Source: Manis javanica (taxonomy: Eukaryota > Chordata > Mammalia > Pholidota > Manidae). From it: a DNA stretch of 64,000 bases. Under the pieces are notes generated by a model, which saw only the letters and a program-made list of their open reading frames with translations, ran no database searches and had not been told where the DNA came from. Positions 61,251 to 64,000 of this stretch are shown piece by piece; position 1 is the stretch's first letter, and each line of letters starts with the position of its first letter. A program made the translations under genes and the position numbers. The stretch lies in the NCBI RefSeq assembly GCF_040802235.1, contig NC_133167.1, positions 100,178,001 to 100,242,000 of the forward strand, written 5' to 3'.

Positions 61251-62689
61251 CGCCGCGTCGGTGCAGCGCTCCGACCGGACCCGCGCCTGCGGCCGCTGCA
61301 GAAGCTGCGCGCGGACCCCAAGGGGCTCGGGGGCGCGGCTCCGGGGCGGGGTTCCGCGGGGCGGGCGCCGGGCCTGCAGGCGGCGCGCCGGGCCGCTCGG
61401 CGCCGCTCCCTCCTCCGCCTCCTCCCTTCCCTCCCCGGGGCCGGAAGGGGGCGCAGGGCGGAGACTGCGCTGCCCCCCTCGGGGAACGCCCTGGCCTCGG
61501 CCTACGTCAGAGGCCCGCGGGGTGCACCCCCTCCCCGAGCAGGAAACCACGGACCAGAACCCAGCTTCAGGCCGTCAGAAAGTAAATGAGAGCGCCAATG
61601 GGTTGGGGAGGAGAAGAGGGGTGCAATCTAAGGCAGCTTCCCCGGGTCAGGGCGGCAGGGCTTCGTGTGCTAGGGCCTCGCGCCGGTTGGAGTGTGCGGG
61701 GGAAGCGTGCGGGCGCGCGCGCAGTGTTTAAAGTGGAAATGGACATCTGGTTGGAAGTCAGCCGCTGGAGCTTATTTTTTCTGGCTGGGTATCGGTCCTC
61801 GCGCTTTCTTGCGCGCGTTCCACTCCCAAAGCCCGGACGCCTGACGGGAGGCTGGCATCTCGCCAGGTGTATCCTGGCCATCCAGAACAATGCCCTACTT
61901 TGATCTCGAGGGCCGAACGGGCAACAACCTTTGGAGCACTGGTTATCAGCTTTCCCCAGATGCTGGCCAGCACCTAAGAGAACTACAAGAGAGGAGTGGG
62001 TGGGAGAGGACAAAGGGCGAAGTCTGTGAAGCATGGAGGCAGGAAATGCTGGGAGATGGCATTTGATAGGCCCAGCTACGGCGCATTCTGAAAAGAGCAG
62101 AGACAAACCACCGAGCCTTTGGAAGGGAAAGGGAAGATGAGGGAGCAGGATGCCCCGATTCTGCCCGAGGGCTGTGTTCCCTGACTGCCAGTCACCCCCT
62201 TTTCTCCAGGCAGAGGTACCCAGTCTTGACTCTGCTGCCCTTGTCTACCCTTGGTCCTTCTTGCAAAGGGGATGGGTGAGGAGTGCCTTGTCCCCCTAGT
62301 TCAAGCAATGAATCCAGCAGTAGACACAGGTGTCCTTCCTTCCTTTCTCTCCTCAGTATGCGTTCTGCGTTAAAGGATGAATCTCTTTCCAAGTGTTGGC
62401 TACTTCCCTTGCTTGAAATGAAAGCATCTGAAAGTTATAATCATCGTCCAGAATAAGTTATAAACTACAGAAACTAAGATGTAACTTAACACTTAGATTT
62501 CCTTACATTTTCTGATTCTTGGAATGATTCCCAGTATGAAAAAGATACTTAGATTATAAAAAATAAATTCTGCCTGGATATAGAGCTATATAATCTATGT
62601 ATTTACACTCGTCACATCCTCAGGGTAAGCAGGAAACTTTTGTCATGAATTTTGAATCACAGTCACCAACATCAGGTAGCGCACATTGC

Positions 62690-63140
62690 TTCTTGCTTAA
62701 ATGTACAGTTTTTTGAACAAACATTTCTCTGTAACGACCACCCAGATCATAGAATACAAAATCATACTGCATGTGCCCCTTTGTAGCCATCTTCTTAAAC
62801 TCAACATTATTCTTGAGAGATGAATCTATATTGCTGTGTGAAGTATTTCTCCTTATTTTTCATAGCTGTACATTATTCCATTGTTTGACTATACCACGGT
62901 TTATTATTCATTTTATGGCAAATGATTGTTTCAGCTGAGATGTATGTATGTCTCCTATTAATTCTGTGTCTATGGAGAACCCTAATGTAACCACTTTATT
63001 AAATTGATTCCCATGTATTTTATGTTGAGGCTATTATACATAGTATTTTTATGTTTTATTATCTGTCAGTATATAGAAATGCAAGTGAGCTTTTGTGTTG
63101 ACTTTGTATTGAATGAGCTTGCTAAAATCACATTTGATTC
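62690..63140 (-). mobile_element. L1 LINE fragments, old
   Basis: Antisense L1-like phrases: CATAGCTGTACATTATTCCA, then TATATAGAAATGCAAGTGAG and TGACTTTGTATTGAATGAGC. Confidence 0.55.
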
Positions 63141-63734
63141 TGAAGTGTATCTGTAGGTTATCTTCAATTTTCCACCTTCATCTAAGCAGGGGTTACACCG
63201 ATTCTAGGTTCTACTTAAAGTGTTTTGAGCATCTATTTTTAGTGTGCTCTTTTAGAGTTTAGTCCTCCGAGGTTGTCAGTTCCAAGACAGGGGCCTTTCC
63301 CAAGGCCCTTCTCTTTGGCAGCCTAGAACTTGCCCAACTCTAGAACACCACTTTCTTTTTTTTTTTTTTTTGGCCTCTATGCCCATGATAATAACCTGAA
63401 ATACTCTGATGGGAAGAAGAAACAGTATCAAATAAGGGGTTCACCCTAATGTGTTTCCCTATCTCTGAATTGGCTTTCTCTAGTTTGTGGCTGATTTTCT
63501 TCGTCTCTTCCCCCAAACAGCTGATCCTTGTTCATTTATAGCTTTTACGGTTGTTCTCAGTGGGTCAGTGTGGTATGAACTGTTCTTTCATACCTAGTAG
63601 TAGAATATCTCCAAATTCGTGTTTAAAGCCATTTCGTATCATTCATCTCCTTGCTTATTCTATCCCATGTCCTGCTGGCCTCTTTGCTGTTATGCAAACC
63701 ACCAGGTATGTACCTGTTTTAGGCCTGTGTATTT

Positions 63735-64000
63735 TTCCCTTGGTCTAGAATTTTTTTTTCATATCTTTATGGCTTCTTTTCTCATCTTCTTTGAGTCTGT
63801 GTGTAAATACTACCCCTGCACTAAAGGCTTCCCTGATTATTCTATCCAGAGTTGCATCTCTGTCCATCCTCTGTCACCTTACCCTATTTTGTGTCTTCAT
63901 AACACTTACCGCTCTCCGACCTTATGTTTCTATCAGTTTGTTGACAGCCTAACCTCCTCCTCTAGAATCTAAGTTCTATTAGAACAGATGCTGTCTTGTT
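63735..64000 (+). mobile_element. L2 LINE fragment, running off the window
   Basis: GGCTTCCCTGATTATTCTAT, CATAACACTTACCGCTCTCC and TAGAATCTAAGTTCTATTAG follow the L2 3' consensus. Confidence 0.7.

Larger units (their letters stand above)
61736..64000. other. Upstream flank of CYP4V2
   Basis: Beyond the CpG island no gene is recognised. 61740-62690 is unassigned, then L1 (62690-63140), a T tract (63355-63373) and L2 (63735-64000). Confidence 0.75.

Noticed and set aside
61251-61550. Extension of the CYP4V2 frame 5' of the chosen ATG
   Set aside because: The frame is open to about 61550 but the extra part is low-complexity CG-rich translation; human CYP4V2 starts at the equivalent of the chosen ATG.
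61567-62106. 179-residue minus-strand open frame upstream of CYP4V2
   Set aside because: No domain, signal or similarity seen; it lies partly in CG-rich promoter DNA where stops are rare.

Overview
The window is a stretch of nuclear DNA from a placental mammal. It carries three genes, all read on the minus strand. From right to left these are CYP4V2 (complete coding sequence, 11 exons), KLKB1 (plasma prekallikrein; all 14 coding exons) and F11 (coagulation factor XI; coding exons 2 to 11, with the last four running off the left edge). In human chromosome 4q35 the order along the direction of transcription is the same (CYP4V2, KLKB1, F11), so the block is conserved and simply presented in reverse. 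Every exon was placed by reading the minus strand, requiring AG/GT borders, an intact reading frame across the junction and agreement with the known protein family. The spliced frames close without error: 523 residues for CYP4V2, 629 for KLKB1, and 434 complete codons for the visible part of F11.

Layout. 1-205: F11 intron 11. 206-12099: F11 exons 11 to 2. 12100-18351: region between F11 and KLKB1, which must hold the non-coding F11 exon 1 and promoter (not located). 18352-35815: KLKB1 exons 15 to 2. 35816-41665: region between KLKB1 and CYP4V2, with KLKB1 exon 1 and promoter somewhere inside and the CYP4V2 3' UTR at its right end. 41666-61250: CYP4V2 exons 11 to 1. About 60950-61735: CpG island over CYP4V2 exon 1. 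61736-64000: upstream flank, made of old L1 and L2 fragments.

F11 and KLKB1 are tandem duplicates: signal peptide, four apple domains (two exons each) and a trypsin-like protease domain, with apple exon lengths that match to the base except in one exon. Both products are liver-made zymogens of the contact pathway that circulate with high-molecular-weight kininogen. CYP4V2 is an unrelated microsomal fatty-acid omega-hydroxylase that happens to be the upstream neighbour.

The rest is intronic and intergenic DNA with old mammalian repeats (MIR, L2, L1, MER5A, MER20, MaLR-type LTRs) and some simple repeats. I see no Alu, rodent B1/B2, carnivore tRNA-Lys SINE or bovine tRNA SINE, so the species is probably neither primate, mouse-like rodent, carnivore nor ruminant, but I cannot name it. 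No new biological system was found. The most noteworthy items are a near-perfect 247-bp tandem duplication in CYP4V2 intron 6, repeats that end within a few dozen bases of two splice donors, the cysteine difference that separates dimeric factor XI from monomeric prekallikrein, and conservation of the CYP4V2 exon 7 acceptor that is the main mutation site in Bietti crystalline dystrophy.
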